Shown here: positions 28,175 through 39,233 of the stretch, one piece after another | How the letters are laid out: each line of letters opens with the position of its first letter | Position numbering within the stretch: the stretch's first letter is position 1 | Assembly: GCA_947574135.1 (NCBI GenBank) | Contig: CANPIM010000007.1 | Span: forward strand, 1-64,000 | DNA length: 64,000 nucleotides | Direction: 5' to 3' | From: an uncultured Lachnospiraceae bacterium | GTDB taxonomy: Bacteria > Bacillota > Clostridia > Lachnospirales > Lachnospiraceae | Notes under the pieces: generated by a model | What the model was told of the DNA's origin: nothing | Database searches by the model: none | The model's input: only the letters and a program-made list of their open reading frames with translations | Made by a program: the position numbers and the translations under genes

Positions 28175-29668
28175 CTACTGTACCTCCAAGCTGGTATACC
28201 CCATGAGATCAAAGTCTACCGCCGCGGCCACCTCCCGGCCCTCCCGGATAGCCCAGACCACCAGGGATTGGCCACGGTGCATATCTCCGGCGGCAAATAC
28301 CCCCTTCACATTGGTCTCATAAGCTCCCGGCGCCGTCTTAACATTGGTGCGCTCATTGACCTCCACTCCAAAGGCCTTTGTCACATAGTCCTGACTGCCC
28401 AGAAAGCCGGCTGCAATAAGCACCACATCCACATCCAGGGTGAACTCGCTGCCCTCCACCGGAGCCATGATCATGCGTCCGGTGGCCTCATCTCTTTTGC
28501 TCTCCAGCCTCAGACAAACCGCCTGCTTTACCTGCCCGTTCTTCCCGCCCAGGAACTCCTTTACTGTGGTAGTGTAGATCCGGGGATCCTTTCCGAAAAG
28601 GGCCATGGCCTCCTCCTGGCCATAATCGGTTTTCAAAACCTTGGGCCACTGGGGCCAGGGATTGTTTTTTGCCCGTTCCGTAGGGGGACAGGGCATCATC
28701 TCCAGCTGGACCACGGATTTTGCCCCCAGACGAATGGCAGTTCCCACGCAGTCATTGCCCGTATCCCCGCCTCCGATAACCAGCACGTTTTTATGCTTGG
28801 TGCTGATAAACTGGTTGTCGGCAAAGTTGGAATCCAGGAGGCTCTTGGTGGTGGCCCGAAGGAAATCCACCGCAAAGTGGATGCCCGAAAGCTCCCGCCC
28901 CGGCACCTTAATATCCCGGGGATTGGAGGCGCCGCAGCAGAGGATCACCCGGTCAAATTCTTTTAAAAGCTTTTCCGCCTTTACCTCTGCCCCGATATTG
29001 GCGTTGGTCACAAAGGTGACTCCCTCCTCCTCCATAATCTGAATCTTCCGATCAATGATGTGCTTCTCAAGCTTCATATTGGGGATGCCGTACCGAAGAA
29101 GCCCTCCCACCCGGTCAAACCGCTCAAAAACCGTTACCGAATGTCCCCGGCGGTTCAGCTGATCCGCCGCCGCCAAGCCGGAGGGGCCGCTGCCCACCAC
29201 GGCAACCCGCTTCCCGGTCCGATGTCTGGGAGGCTCCGCCTTGGCATAGCCCTGCTCATAGGCATTCTCAATAATGGCCAGCTCATTGCTCTTCGTCCCC
29301 ACGGGATCGCCGTGGAGATTGCAGGTGCAGGCCTTCTCGCACAAGGCCGGGCAGACCCGTCCCGTAAACTCCGGAAAGCTGCTGGTGCGTTTCAGCCGCT
29401 TGTAGGCCTGCTCCCAGTTGCCCATGTAGAGCAGATCGTTCCACTCCGGGATCAGATTGTGGAGCGGGCAGCCGGAGGCCATACCGCCCAGCATCATCCC
29501 GGCCTGGCAGAAGGGCACGCCGCACTCCATACAGCGAGCGCCCTGCTTTTGCTGCTCCTCTCTGGATAAGGGTGTGTGAAATTCCTTAAAATGTTTGATA
29601 CGGACCCTGGGCGGCAGCGCCTTTGGCTCCTGCCGTTCATATTCCATAAATCCTGTTGGTTTTCCCAT
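28175..29668 (-). CDS. gltD: glutamate synthase small subunit
   Basis: 497 aa; Fe-S/FAD NADPH-binding motifs, [14 protein letters not shown]-terminus. Confidence 0.96.
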   Translation of the reverse strand: MGKPTGFMEYERQEPKALPPRVRIKHFKEFHTPLSREEQQKQGARCMECGVPFCQAGMMLGGMASGCPLHNLIPEWNDLLYMGNWEQAYKRLKRTSSFPEFTGRVCPALCEKACTCNLHGDPVGTKSNELAIIENAYEQGYAKAEPPRHRTGKRVAVVGSGPSGLAAADQLNRRGHSVTVFERFDRVGGLLRYGIPNMKLEKHIIDRKIQIMEEEGVTFVTNANIGAEVKAEKLLKEFDRVILCCGASNPRDIKVPGRELSGIHFAVDFLRATTKSLLDSNFADNQFISTKHKNVLVIGGGDTGNDCVGTAIRLGAKSVVQLEMMPCPPTERAKNNPWPQWPKVLKTDYGQEEAMALFGKDPRIYTTTVKEFLGGKNGQVKQAVCLRLESKRDEATGRMIMAPVEGSEFTLDVDVVLIAAGFLGSQDYVTKAFGVEVNERTNVKTAPGAYETNVKGVFAAGDMHRGQSLVVWAIREGREVAAAVDFDLMGYTSLEVQ

Positions 29669-29680
29669 GGCAATCCCCTC

Positions 29681-32600
29681 CTATCCCTTCATGGTGGCAT
29701 AGAATGCTTCCATCTGTGCCTGCTCGCTGGAAAGACCCTTCTCCTCCATATGGACCACGGCCTTCAGCATCCTGCTGTAGTTAAAGGGTATGATTTTCTT
29801 AAATTTGGGCAGGTAATCCTTAAAATGCTCCAGCACCTCCTTGCCCTTGGCGGAATTGGTGTAGGCCACATGCTCCTCCAGCATCTGCTTCAGCTCCTGA
29901 ACATCGTATTTGTCCGTGAGATCCTCCATACTCACCATTTCCTTGTTCAGGTGCTTATAGAGATTGCTGCCCTCATCCAGCACATAGGCAATGCCGCCGC
30001 TCATGCCAGCCGCAAAATTCTTCCCGGTAGAGCCTAAGACCACCACCCGGCCGCCGGTCATATACTCACAGCCGTGGTCGCCCACGCCCTCCACCACTGC
30101 GTGTACCCCGGAATTTCGCACACAGAACCGCTCTCCAGCCACACCGTTTATAAAGGCCTTTCCGCTGGTAGCTCCGTAGAGAGCCACATTTCCGATAATA
30201 ATATTCTCATCCTGGCGAAAACGGACGCCCTTGGGGGGATACACCACCAGCTTACCGCCGGACAGTCCCTTTCCAAAGTAATCATTGCTGTCCCCCTCCA
30301 GCTCCAGGGTCAGCCCCCGGGGAATAAAGGCTCCAAAGCTCTGGCCCCCGGCCCCCTTACAGTGGACCGTATAGGTATCCTCCTCAAGCCCCTCCGGATA
30401 GAGCCGGGTAATCTCTGAGCCAAACATGGTGCCAAAGGCCCGATCCACATTGCTCACCTCCAGCTCAATGCTCTTTTTCTGCCCGGTGGAAAGGGATGGC
30501 TTTAGCTTTTTTATCAGCACCCGCTCATCCAGGGTTTTCTCCAGCTCAAAGTTATATATCTGCTTGGGATCAAAAATCTCCTTCTGCCCCTCTTTCTTGT
30601 AGGGATTCTCAAGAATCCGGGTCAGATCCATGGCTGCAGCCCGTCCCGTAAGGCCGTCCTTCACCTTTAACAGATCCGTGCGGCCCACCAGCTCATCCAC
30701 CGTGGAAACTCCCAGACGGGCCATGTATTCCCGAAGCTCCTGGGCGATAAACTCCATAAAATGAATCACATACTCCGGCTTGCCCTGAAAGCGTTTGCGA
30801 AGCTTTGGATTCTGGGTGGCTATGCCTACGGGACAGGTGTCCAGGTTGCAGACCCGCATCATGACACAGCCCATGGTCACCAGGGGCGCCGTGGCAAAGC
30901 CAAACTCCTCTGCTCCCAGAATGGCGGCAATGGCTACATCCTCCCCACTCATTAGCTTGCCGTCCGTCTCAATGCGCACCTTATTGCGCAGTCCGTTCAT
31001 CAAAAGGGTCTGATGGGTCTCCGCAAGTCCCAGCTCCCAGGGTAGCCCCGCATTGTGAATGGAGCTCTTGGGTGCCGCGCCCGTACCTCCGTCATAGCCG
31101 GAAATGAGAATGACCTGGGCGCCTGCCTTAGCCACGCCGGCCGCCACGGTGCCTACCCCGGCTTCGGACACCAGCTTTACGGAGATCCTGGCCTGTCGGT
31201 TGGCATTCTTCAGATCGTAGATAAGCTGGGCCAAATCCTCAATGGAATAAATGTCGTGGTGGGGCGGCGGGGAAATCAAGGACACCCCCGGCGTGGACAG
31301 CCGGGTTCTGGCAATCCAGGGATACACCTTTCCCCCTGGCAGGTGACCGCCTTCTCCGGGCTTTGCCCCCTGGGCCATCTTGATCTGCAGCTCATTGGCG
31401 CTGACCAGATATCGGGAGGTAACCCCAAATCGTGCGGAGGCCACCTGCTTAATGGCAGAACAGCGGTTTTTCCCGTCCGGCCCTATGGTCAGGCGCTCCA
31501 CCCGCTCTCCGCCCTCCCCGGAATTGGAGCGGCCATGAATGGTGTTCATGGCAATGGCCAGACACTCATGAGCCTCCTGGGAAATGGAACCATAGGACAT
31601 GGCGCCGGTTTTAAACCGGGTCACAATGGAAGCCACGCTCTCCACCTCCTCCAGGGGAATGCCCTCCTCCGGATAGTTGAAATCCAGAAGGCGCCTAAGA
31701 TATCCTTTGTTGGTCTCCCCGTTTATCAGGGCCGTGTACTGCTTAAACAGCCCATAGTCTCCCCGCCGGGTGGATTCCTGAAGGAGATGAATGGTCTGGG
31801 GATTATAGAGGTGCTGCTCCCCGCCGCTTCTGCTCTTATGGCGTCCCACGCTCTCCAGGGTCAGATCCACGGGAAGCCCCAGGGGATCAAAGGCCGCCGA
31901 GTGGAGGGCATCTGCCTGCTCCTCAATATCCTTTAGCCCAATGCCTCCCACCCGACTCACGGTTTTGCTGAAATACTCCTCCATCACAGAGGCATCAATG
32001 CCAATGGCTTCAAAAATCCGGGCTCCCTGGTAGGACTGTATGGTGGAAATCCCCATCTTGGAGGCAATCTTTACAATGCCGTGAAGCACTGCCGCGTTGT
32101 AATCATCCACCGCCGCATAGTAATCCTTGTTAAGCAGTCCACAGGAAACCAGCTCCCGGATCGTCTCCTGGGCCAGATAGGGATTGATGGCCGAGGCGCC
32201 AAAGCCCAAAAGCGTGGCAAAATGATGCACCTCCCGGGGCTCCCCGCTCTCCAATATGAGCGCCATGCTGGTGCGCTTCTTGGTTTTTACCAGATGCTGA
32301 TGGAGACCGGCCACGGCCAACAGGGAGGGAATGGCCACATGGTTTTCATCCACCCCACGGTCAGAGATAATCAGGATATTTACCCCGTCCCGGTAAGCCC
32401 GATCCGCCTCCACATACAGCCGCTCCATGGCTTTTTTCAAACTGGTGTTCTTATAGTAGGTAATGGGAACGGTCTCCACCTGAAAGCCCGGCACATCCAT
32501 GCGCTTGATTTTCAGGAGATCCGTATTGGTCAATATGGGATTGTTCACCCGGAGAATCCGGCAGTTTTCCGGCTTCTCCTCCAGGATATTTCCCTCCTTT

Positions 32601-34213
32601 CCCACAAACACCGCCGTGGAGGTGATAATCTCCTCCCGAATGGCGTCAATGGGCGGATTGGTCACCTGGGCAAAGAGCTGTTTAAAATAGTTAAACAAGG
32701 GCTGATGCTTTTCCGACAAAGCCGCTATGGGCGTATCAATCCCCATGGATCCAATGGGCTCCGAGCCATTTAAGGCCATGGGAAGAATGGAATAGCGGTA
32801 CTCCTCAAAGTTGTATCCAAAGGATTTCTGAAGCTTCCGCCGCTCGTCTGCCGTAAACTCCGGCACCCGCTCATTGGGAATCTTTATGTCCTGAAGCCGG
32901 AGAAGCTTTTGATCCAGCCATTCCCCGTAGGGCTGGCGGCGGGCATACAGCTCCTTTAAGGTATCGTCGTCTATGACCTTTCCCTGTACCGTATCCACCA
33001 GCAGCATTTTCCCCGGCCGCAGCCGCTCCTTCACCACCACCCGGGTGGGCTCCACATCCATGACGCCCACCTCCGAGGCCAGAATCAGGGTATCATCGTC
33101 GGTAATATAGTATCGGGAGGGCCTAAGTCCGTTTCGATCCAGCACAGCGCCCATCACATCCCCGTCGCTAAAGAGAATGGAGGCCGGGCCGTCCCAGGGC
33201 TCCATCATGGTGGCATAATACTGATAGAAATCCCGCTTTTCCTGGGACATGGCCTTATTGTTATCCCAGGGCTCCGGAATGGTGATCATCACGGCCAGGG
33301 GCAGATCCATACCGCTCATAACGAAAAATTCCAGGGTATTGTCCAGCATGGCCGAGTCGGAGCCCTGGGCATTGATCACCGGCAGCACCTTATACAGCTC
33401 TTTTCTCAAATGGGGAGAATCCATGTTCTCCTCCCGGGCCAGCATTTTATCACCGTTGCCGTGAATGGTATTGATCTCCCCGTTATGTACCATAAACCGA
33501 TAGGGATGGGCCCGCTCCCAGCTGGGATTGGTATTGGTGCTAAACCGGGAGTGCACCAGGGCAATGGCGCTCTCATAGTCCGGGCTTTGCAGATCCCCGA
33601 AAAAACCCCGGAGCTGATGGACCAGAAACATGCCCTTGTAGATAATGGTCCGGCTGGACAGAGACACTACATAGGTATTGTCATTGGACTGTTCAAAGGT
33701 CCTTCGTGCAATATAGAGTTTCCTGTCAAAATCCAGTCCCCGGGAAGTCCCCTCCGGCCGGCGGATAAATCCCTGCTGGATACAGGGCATTTTTTCCAGC
33801 GCCCGGGAGCCCAGGATCTCCGGCGTGGTGGGCACCTCCCGCCAGCCTAAAAATTCCATGCCCTCCTTCTCCACAATAATCTCAAACATCTTTTTCGCCT
33901 GATTGCGCCTCAGCTCATCCTGGGGGAAGAAAAACATGCCAATGCCGTAATCTCTCTCAGAACCTAAAAAGATGCCGAGAGGCTTCACAGCTTTGGAGAA
34001 GAATCTGTGGGAAATCTGTAAGAGAATTCCTACTCCGTCACCTGTTTTGCCTTCGGCATCTTTGCCAGCTCTATGCTCTAAATTTTCAACAATCTTTAAG
34101 GCGTTTTCCACGGTTTTGTGGGTTTTTACGCCCTTAATATTGACCACCGCCCCGATTCCGCAGTTATCGTGCTCAAACCCGGGGTCGTACAGTCCTCTAT
34201 TCGGTTGATCCAT
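29681..34213 (-). CDS. gltB: glutamate synthase large subunit
   Basis: 1510 aa; HDNCGIGAVV N-terminal Ntn Cys, FMN/Fe-S and GXGXG C-terminal domains. Confidence 0.97.
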   Translation of the reverse strand: MDQPNRGLYDPGFEHDNCGIGAVVNIKGVKTHKTVENALKIVENLEHRAGKDAEGKTGDGVGILLQISHRFFSKAVKPLGIFLGSERDYGIGMFFFPQDELRRNQAKKMFEIIVEKEGMEFLGWREVPTTPEILGSRALEKMPCIQQGFIRRPEGTSRGLDFDRKLYIARRTFEQSNDNTYVVSLSSRTIIYKGMFLVHQLRGFFGDLQSPDYESAIALVHSRFSTNTNPSWERAHPYRFMVHNGEINTIHGNGDKMLAREENMDSPHLRKELYKVLPVINAQGSDSAMLDNTLEFFVMSGMDLPLAVMITIPEPWDNNKAMSQEKRDFYQYYATMMEPWDGPASILFSDGDVMGAVLDRNGLRPSRYYITDDDTLILASEVGVMDVEPTRVVVKERLRPGKMLLVDTVQGKVIDDDTLKELYARRQPYGEWLDQKLLRLQDIKIPNERVPEFTADERRKLQKSFGYNFEEYRYSILPMALNGSEPIGSMGIDTPIAALSEKHQPLFNYFKQLFAQVTNPPIDAIREEIITSTAVFVGKEGNILEEKPENCRILRVNNPILTNTDLLKIKRMDVPGFQVETVPITYYKNTSLKKAMERLYVEADRAYRDGVNILIISDRGVDENHVAIPSLLAVAGLHQHLVKTKKRTSMALILESGEPREVHHFATLLGFGASAINPYLAQETIRELVSCGLLNKDYYAAVDDYNAAVLHGIVKIASKMGISTIQSYQGARIFEAIGIDASVMEEYFSKTVSRVGGIGLKDIEEQADALHSAAFDPLGLPVDLTLESVGRHKSRSGGEQHLYNPQTIHLLQESTRRGDYGLFKQYTALINGETNKGYLRRLLDFNYPEEGIPLEEVESVASIVTRFKTGAMSYGSISQEAHECLAIAMNTIHGRSNSGEGGERVERLTIGPDGKNRCSAIKQVASARFGVTSRYLVSANELQIKMAQGAKPGEGGHLPGGKVYPWIARTRLSTPGVSLISPPPHHDIYSIEDLAQLIYDLKNANRQARISVKLVSEAGVGTVAAGVAKAGAQVILISGYDGGTGAAPKSSIHNAGLPWELGLAETHQTLLMNGLRNKVRIETDGKLMSGEDVAIAAILGAEEFGFATAPLVTMGCVMMRVCNLDTCPVGIATQNPKLRKRFQGKPEYVIHFMEFIAQELREYMARLGVSTVDELVGRTDLLKVKDGLTGRAAAMDLTRILENPYKKEGQKEIFDPKQIYNFELEKTLDERVLIKKLKPSLSTGQKKSIELEVSNVDRAFGTMFGSEITRLYPEGLEEDTYTVHCKGAGGQSFGAFIPRGLTLELEGDSNDYFGKGLSGGKLVVYPPKGVRFRQDENIIIGNVALYGATSGKAFINGVAGERFCVRNSGVHAVVEGVGDHGCEYMTGGRVVVLGSTGKNFAAGMSGGIAYVLDEGSNLYKHLNKEMVSMEDLTDKYDVQELKQMLEEHVAYTNSAKGKEVLEHFKDYLPKFKKIIPFNYSRMLKAVVHMEEKGLSSEQAQMEAFYATMKG

Positions 34214-34304
34214 CCTGCTACTCCTTTCCCTGAAATCTTAGCGGTATCATACACCCATTTTTCTCAAATGTAAAGTGCGAAATTTATGGGAATTTTCAGA
34301 TAAT

Positions 34305-34346
34305 CTGAATATTTATAATATTTACATAAATTTTACAAATATTCAG
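34305..34346. promoter_or_regulatory. 10-bp inverted repeat CTGAATATTT-N22-AAATATTCAG upstream of gltB
   Basis: Perfect arms at 34305-34314 and 34337-34346. Confidence 0.5.
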
Positions 34347-34443
34347 GCTGTTTTGTATGATTTCTGCCTGACTTCTGATCTCAGATCCCCAAGTGCAGGA
34401 AAGAATACGGAAACCGAATATGGAGCATTGTGTTGTCCCCTTC

Positions 34444-36009
34444 TCAGGCCTGGCCCCAGATGGATTGCAGGCTCCGGCAGCACAAGGTCTCCACCAGAAG
34501 ATCCTCGTCAGCCCTTAAAATCACCTGCGATTGCCCGGCATGGGTCTGACATCTGGCCACGGCCAGCACGGCTCCCCCATCCAGAAACACCTCCGCCGAG
34601 CACCGATCCAGAATGGCCCGAAGCTTAAAAGGCCCTCCCGTCCGGGTGAGAGGCGCCGTCACGCCTTCCATGGAAAATTTGTTTTGCGAAAAGTCCAGCT
34701 GCATCTCCACCCCTGACAGGGAGAGGAGGACCGTGCCTTCCGGATGTCCGCCAAAGCAGATCTCCACATCTGCCGCCGGCCCGTCCACAGGCGCCTCCCA
34801 GGGCTCTCCTTTTCTCAGTCTTAGGCCCTCCTCCCGCATTTCCCGGGTACACAGGGTCAAAAGCTCCGGCACCGGCCAGGCCGTCAAAAGATACCCTTCC
34901 CCATGGGGAAGCAGTCCCATATCCGTGGGAATCCCCATCTGCTGGGAAAAACGGGAAGAAGGGATTCGCAGCTCCTCGTAAGACACCCGGGTTGCCCGCT
35001 CCTTAAGATTGGCTATGCACTGGGAGGCATACAGAATGCCTCCGAAGCTTAGAGAACGGGGCTCCTGCTCCGGTACAAACTGCCCGTTTTCAAAGCAACC
35101 CACCACATAGATGTCATGGGCGCCGGTGAAAATCCACTTTCTGGCTCCGTCTTTGGCCTGGATGGGATAGAGGTTGGGACACTCCTCCTCCCCCGCAAGG
35201 TGCAGAGTTTGAAAGGCTTCCCAGTGAAGCAGATCCGCGGATGCATACAGGCCGAATTCATCCTCCTGATGGTAGAGCGCCATCACATAGGCTCCCAGCT
35301 CCTCACAGTAAATCACAAAGGGATCCCGATTTCCGTCGCAAATATGGGGCAGAATGGGATTTTTTTCATAAAAGCGCAGCTCCTTTTCGCCCTGGGGAAT
35401 GTAGGCCAAATGCTGAGTGAAATTCGTCCCGCCCCGCTCCAGGGTAAAGCCCGTCCCTGTGGCTGTGTAGAAAAACAGAGCCGCCTTTCCCAGTCCCGTC
35501 CGATTCTCCTGATCCAGAATCCCATTTCCGGAAAAGGGCATCCCGTAGGGCCCGGGGCAAAGGGCGCAGGGCAGCTCCTCCCAGTGCACCAGGTCCCGGC
35601 TCACCGCATGGCCCCAGTGCATATTGTTCCAATGGGTGCCACAGGGACCGTACTGATAGTACATGTGGTACTGTCCGTCAAGAAAAATCATTCCATTGGG
35701 ATCATTGTTCCAGCCGGTTTTCACGGAAAAATGAATCTGCGGACGCAGATCCTCCCGGTACAGCTCCGGCAGCTCCCGCTCCCTTTCCTGAGAAAAATCC
35801 ACCTTAAGCTCCGGCAAAATCTCAATCTCCACCTCCTGACCGCAGAAGCGCCTCACATCCAGCCAGGCGTGAAAGCCCTCCGGTCGGTGGGCAAAACGAA
35901 TCTGATACTCGGCCATCAGGCGACCCTCCTGCCAAAGCCTCATGGGACGCTCCGGCGCCTGGTCGTCGGTCCAAAAAGAAAGATAGGGTTCTGTAATTAA
36001 TAATTTCAT
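34444..36009 (-). CDS. GH32 family beta-fructosidase
   Basis: 521 aa; WNNDPNGMIF nucleophile motif, NRDPFVIY, ECPNLYPI. Confidence 0.92.
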   Translation of the reverse strand: MKLLITEPYLSFWTDDQAPERPMRLWQEGRLMAEYQIRFAHRPEGFHAWLDVRRFCGQEVEIEILPELKVDFSQERERELPELYREDLRPQIHFSVKTGWNNDPNGMIFLDGQYHMYYQYGPCGTHWNNMHWGHAVSRDLVHWEELPCALCPGPYGMPFSGNGILDQENRTGLGKAALFFYTATGTGFTLERGGTNFTQHLAYIPQGEKELRFYEKNPILPHICDGNRDPFVIYCEELGAYVMALYHQEDEFGLYASADLLHWEAFQTLHLAGEEECPNLYPIQAKDGARKWIFTGAHDIYVVGCFENGQFVPEQEPRSLSFGGILYASQCIANLKERATRVSYEELRIPSSRFSQQMGIPTDMGLLPHGEGYLLTAWPVPELLTLCTREMREEGLRLRKGEPWEAPVDGPAADVEICFGGHPEGTVLLSLSGVEMQLDFSQNKFSMEGVTAPLTRTGGPFKLRAILDRCSAEVFLDGGAVLAVARCQTHAGQSQVILRADEDLLVETLCCRSLQSIWGQA

Positions 36010-36023
36010 CGTAAGCTCCTATT

Positions 36024-36073
36024 GTAAGTGCCACTGTTGGTAAGTACCACTGTTTGTAAGTACCACTGTTTTT
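36024..36073. repeat. three ~16-bp tandem repeats (GTAAGTACCACTGTTT-like)
   Basis: GTAAGTGCCACTGTTG / GTAAGTACCACTGTTT / GTAAGTACCACTGTTT(TT). Confidence 0.9.
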
Positions 36074-36083
36074 GTAAGGATTG

Positions 36084-37608
36084 CTACCGCCCTTCCTGTC
36101 CCCTTCCCCGGGTCTCCTTCTGTTCCCGGAGGCGAATTTCCTGGGGCGTCCGGTTGGTATATTTTTTAAAATTCCGGCGGAAGGTAAAATAGCTGATATA
36201 TCCCACCGCCTCACAGGCCTCCTTTGCGCTCCTGCCCTCCTCTGTCATCAGCGCAATGGCCCTGGTAACCCGAGCTTGGTTTACATAATCATTGTAATTC
36301 ATGTCCTTGGCCCTTTTGAACAAAAGGGAGACATAGGAGACGGTTTTTCCGTGCCGTTCCGCCACGCTGCTTAGGGACAGCTCCGGCTTAAACAGATTTT
36401 GTTCTATATAGGCCAAAATCTGCTGATCCACGTTCTCCTCCTGCAAAGAGGCCAGGCGCTCCCCGAGACGGCTGCACACATCTTCAATGAGCTCCCCTAT
36501 ACAATGTCGGATTTCCCAAAGCTCGGAGGGCTGACCCATGGCGAAAAAGCGGTCCGCAACGGGAATTCCCACGCTCTGGGCGCTGCGAAACACCGTGGAA
36601 AACAGATCTCCATAGAGAGGCGCAAAGGAGCCGGGGTGATGAAGCTCCTGGTTGGCCCGGACAATATCCTTGAATCCCCGGCAAACCTTTGCACCATGGT
36701 ATGAATGGGATGATACCCAAGGGCCGCCAGGGCCAAAGCCGCCAGCACGCAGACCAGCATGCTCACCCCGTCCGTCAGCAGGAAATAGGGCAAAATCCCT
36801 CCGCTGGTCCGGCTGTGCAGGGAGGCAGGCACATCCACCTCATACTGGTAGGCATCGCAAAAGGATGGGGTGCTTAGGGGAACCGTATCCCTCTCCTCCC
36901 CCGTGGAGCAGGACCAAAGGGGTGTCCCGTCGGCAGCCACCAGGGAGAAACGGACAAATTTCCCCTCCGCCACATGGGAAAGCCGCCTCCCGATGGCCCT
37001 GCTGTCGAAAAGTAAATTCATCTCCCCCTTGGCCGCGCCCCCAGGCACATCCCGAATGGGCACACAGTACAAAAGATACGTCTGCCCCCCAAACTCCACG
37101 GAGGAAAAGCCCTCTCTCCCGGAGAAAAATCGATACTGAACCGCATCCGGCCACATGTCCTGAAAATAGGCAAGATTGGTGTAAATGCCGCTGCTGGAAT
37201 ACAACGCGTCCTCCTCCCGGTAAAATCGAAAGCTGGCATAGAGTATATCCTCCTCCTGGGCAAGCCAGAGATTTAAGTCCTGGAGAATGGTCTCTTTATC
37301 CCCCATGGACACAGGCTCCCCGTAGAGGCCATGCTCAATAAAAAGCGTGTGGAGCCATCCGCTGGATTCCAGCTTTCTCTTCATATTCTCCGCACTCTCG
37401 TTGACCCGCTCAAACTGGGCGGACAGCGCATAGAGCATGGCCTGCTCATAGGAAGCATCGTTCTCTCTTGCAATGCCCTCCATCATGGGAAAAAATACTA
37501 CCGTGAGAAGCAGTATGGTACACAGCCCCGGCAGGAAGCTGATGCAGAAAAGCTTATGGCGAAAGCTTTTTTTGCTGGAAAACAACCCCCTATTATCTGG
37601 TCCGATCA
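36084..37608 (-). pseudogene. AraC-family regulator with membrane/extracellular sensor domain, frameshifted
   Basis: Sensor/TM half in one frame (from M at 37608), HTH half (QQILAYIEQNLFKPELSLSSVAERHGKTVSYVSLLFKRAK) in another; frames switch near 36670-36690. Confidence 0.8.
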
Positions 37609-39167
37609 TAGATGGACTGATACACCTCCACAAATGTGTCGAGACCCAGAGCCTTGAGAGAAGAAACATATCTGTCCCACTCGGCATCAATGGAAGCCTC
37701 GCCTGTGATAAACTTATCCCGCATCTCCTTCCAGTAGGTCTGAATATTCGTATTCACCAGATCCAGACTGTCCCGCTCGGCATCTGTCATAACGGCCACC
37801 TGAGGCACGCTGGGAGCACGCAGGGGGCTCTTGGCTGTCAGCGCAAGCCAGCGCTGGTGCATCCAGGGAACGGCCACATCAAAATAAAAATACAGGGACT
37901 GCTCTGTCTGGTAATGCGGCAGAACAATCTATCCGCACCCCTTTTTCACAATATCAGAGGTCCTTCCATTCTCGTCAACAATGGGAACCGGCTCCTGATT
38001 TTCATCGTACTCCCAGTCCTCCCCCTCAAAGCCGATAATGCGGGTCCTGGTTGCTTCAGGGTCTGCCAGCAGCACATCCAGCCATCTCATGGCCAGCTCT
38101 TTGTTCTCACATTTTATATTAACACCTGTGGAGGCATTGTCAAATAAACTTGTGTAAATCATATAAGTTTTTTCCACATATTCCGAGGAAAGGGTGGGCC
38201 CCATAATATAGTGCTCCCCTGGGGATCCGAAAGTCCTGCCGTTGTCAGCTGCCCGTAATTATAGGAAAATGCAGAATAGAAAATAAATACCCCAACCCGG
38301 TCTGCCGTCACCTTCTCAGAGAGCAGGTCCATGCTCATAGAGCAGATCTCCGGATCCAAAAGCCCCTCTTTGTAAAGGTCGTTCAGGTAGGTGAGAGCCG
38401 CCTTCATATTCTGGGAGGTATACTCATCATGCACCACCCCATCCTCGTCAGCCACCGTGGCATTCCATCCCTCGTACTGCTCAATGCCAAAGGAATTTCC
38501 CAGAATATCCAGAATATGGGTGGGTCCGGAGCTGGTGAGGTAAACCTCGTCATCCTTTCCGTTGCCATTTATATCTCCGGCCTCCTTCATGGCCCTCAGG
38601 AGACTGGTGAACTCATCCAGGGTCTCCGGCACCTGACGCTCTAGCCTTTCCAGCCACTCTGCATTATACATAATGACCACATGGCCGCTGTAGGGGTCCA
38701 GGGTGCCGTCCAGCGCGTACATACTGCCATCCTCGTTTTTAAACAGAGAACAATAATCAATATGAATGCTCTTATAGTAGGCATCCGTATGGGTAAAACA
38801 GGTATCCCAATAGTCGGACAGGTTGACAAAGGCGCCGTTAAGCCCCGCCTGATTAGCCATGGCCGGATCCCGAACCATGACAATGTCAGCCAGATCCGTG
38901 CCGGAGGACAGCTTGCCAGAAGGGAAGGTCGTTGGAGGGAATCTCAAAGGAATTGTTAATGCGGTCATAGGTAAATACAGTGAGTGTGGTCTTTTCATCA
39001 TAGAGCCAGCTGTCCTTTCGCTCTGTGTTAGCCGAGGGGGATGCCTCCGATCCTTGGGCGTTGGGGGCCGGCTGCGCTTCCTCCTGGCCGGCATCCCTCT
39101 TTTGGCAGGCTGTCAAAAGTGACAGCCCTAAAATCCAGGTAAGTAAAAAAGCTACTGTTTTCTTCAT
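37593..39167 (-). pseudogene. CUT1-type sugar ABC transporter solute-binding lipoprotein, disrupted
   Basis: Signal peptide MKKTVAFLLTWILGLSLLTAC at 39167; pieces in frames 2-1-2 with switches near 38920 and 38208, plus TAG at 37929-37931. Confidence 0.85.
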
Positions 39168-39233
39168 ATGGCATATTCTCCTTGCTTTTGTTGCCAATCC
39201 TTGCTTTGGCCGTAACAGGCCTTCGTGATCCAA

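Noticed and set aside
31055-31936. 293-aa plus-strand ORF inside gltB
   Set aside because: Antisense to highly conserved gltB; similar shadow ORFs occur along its whole length.
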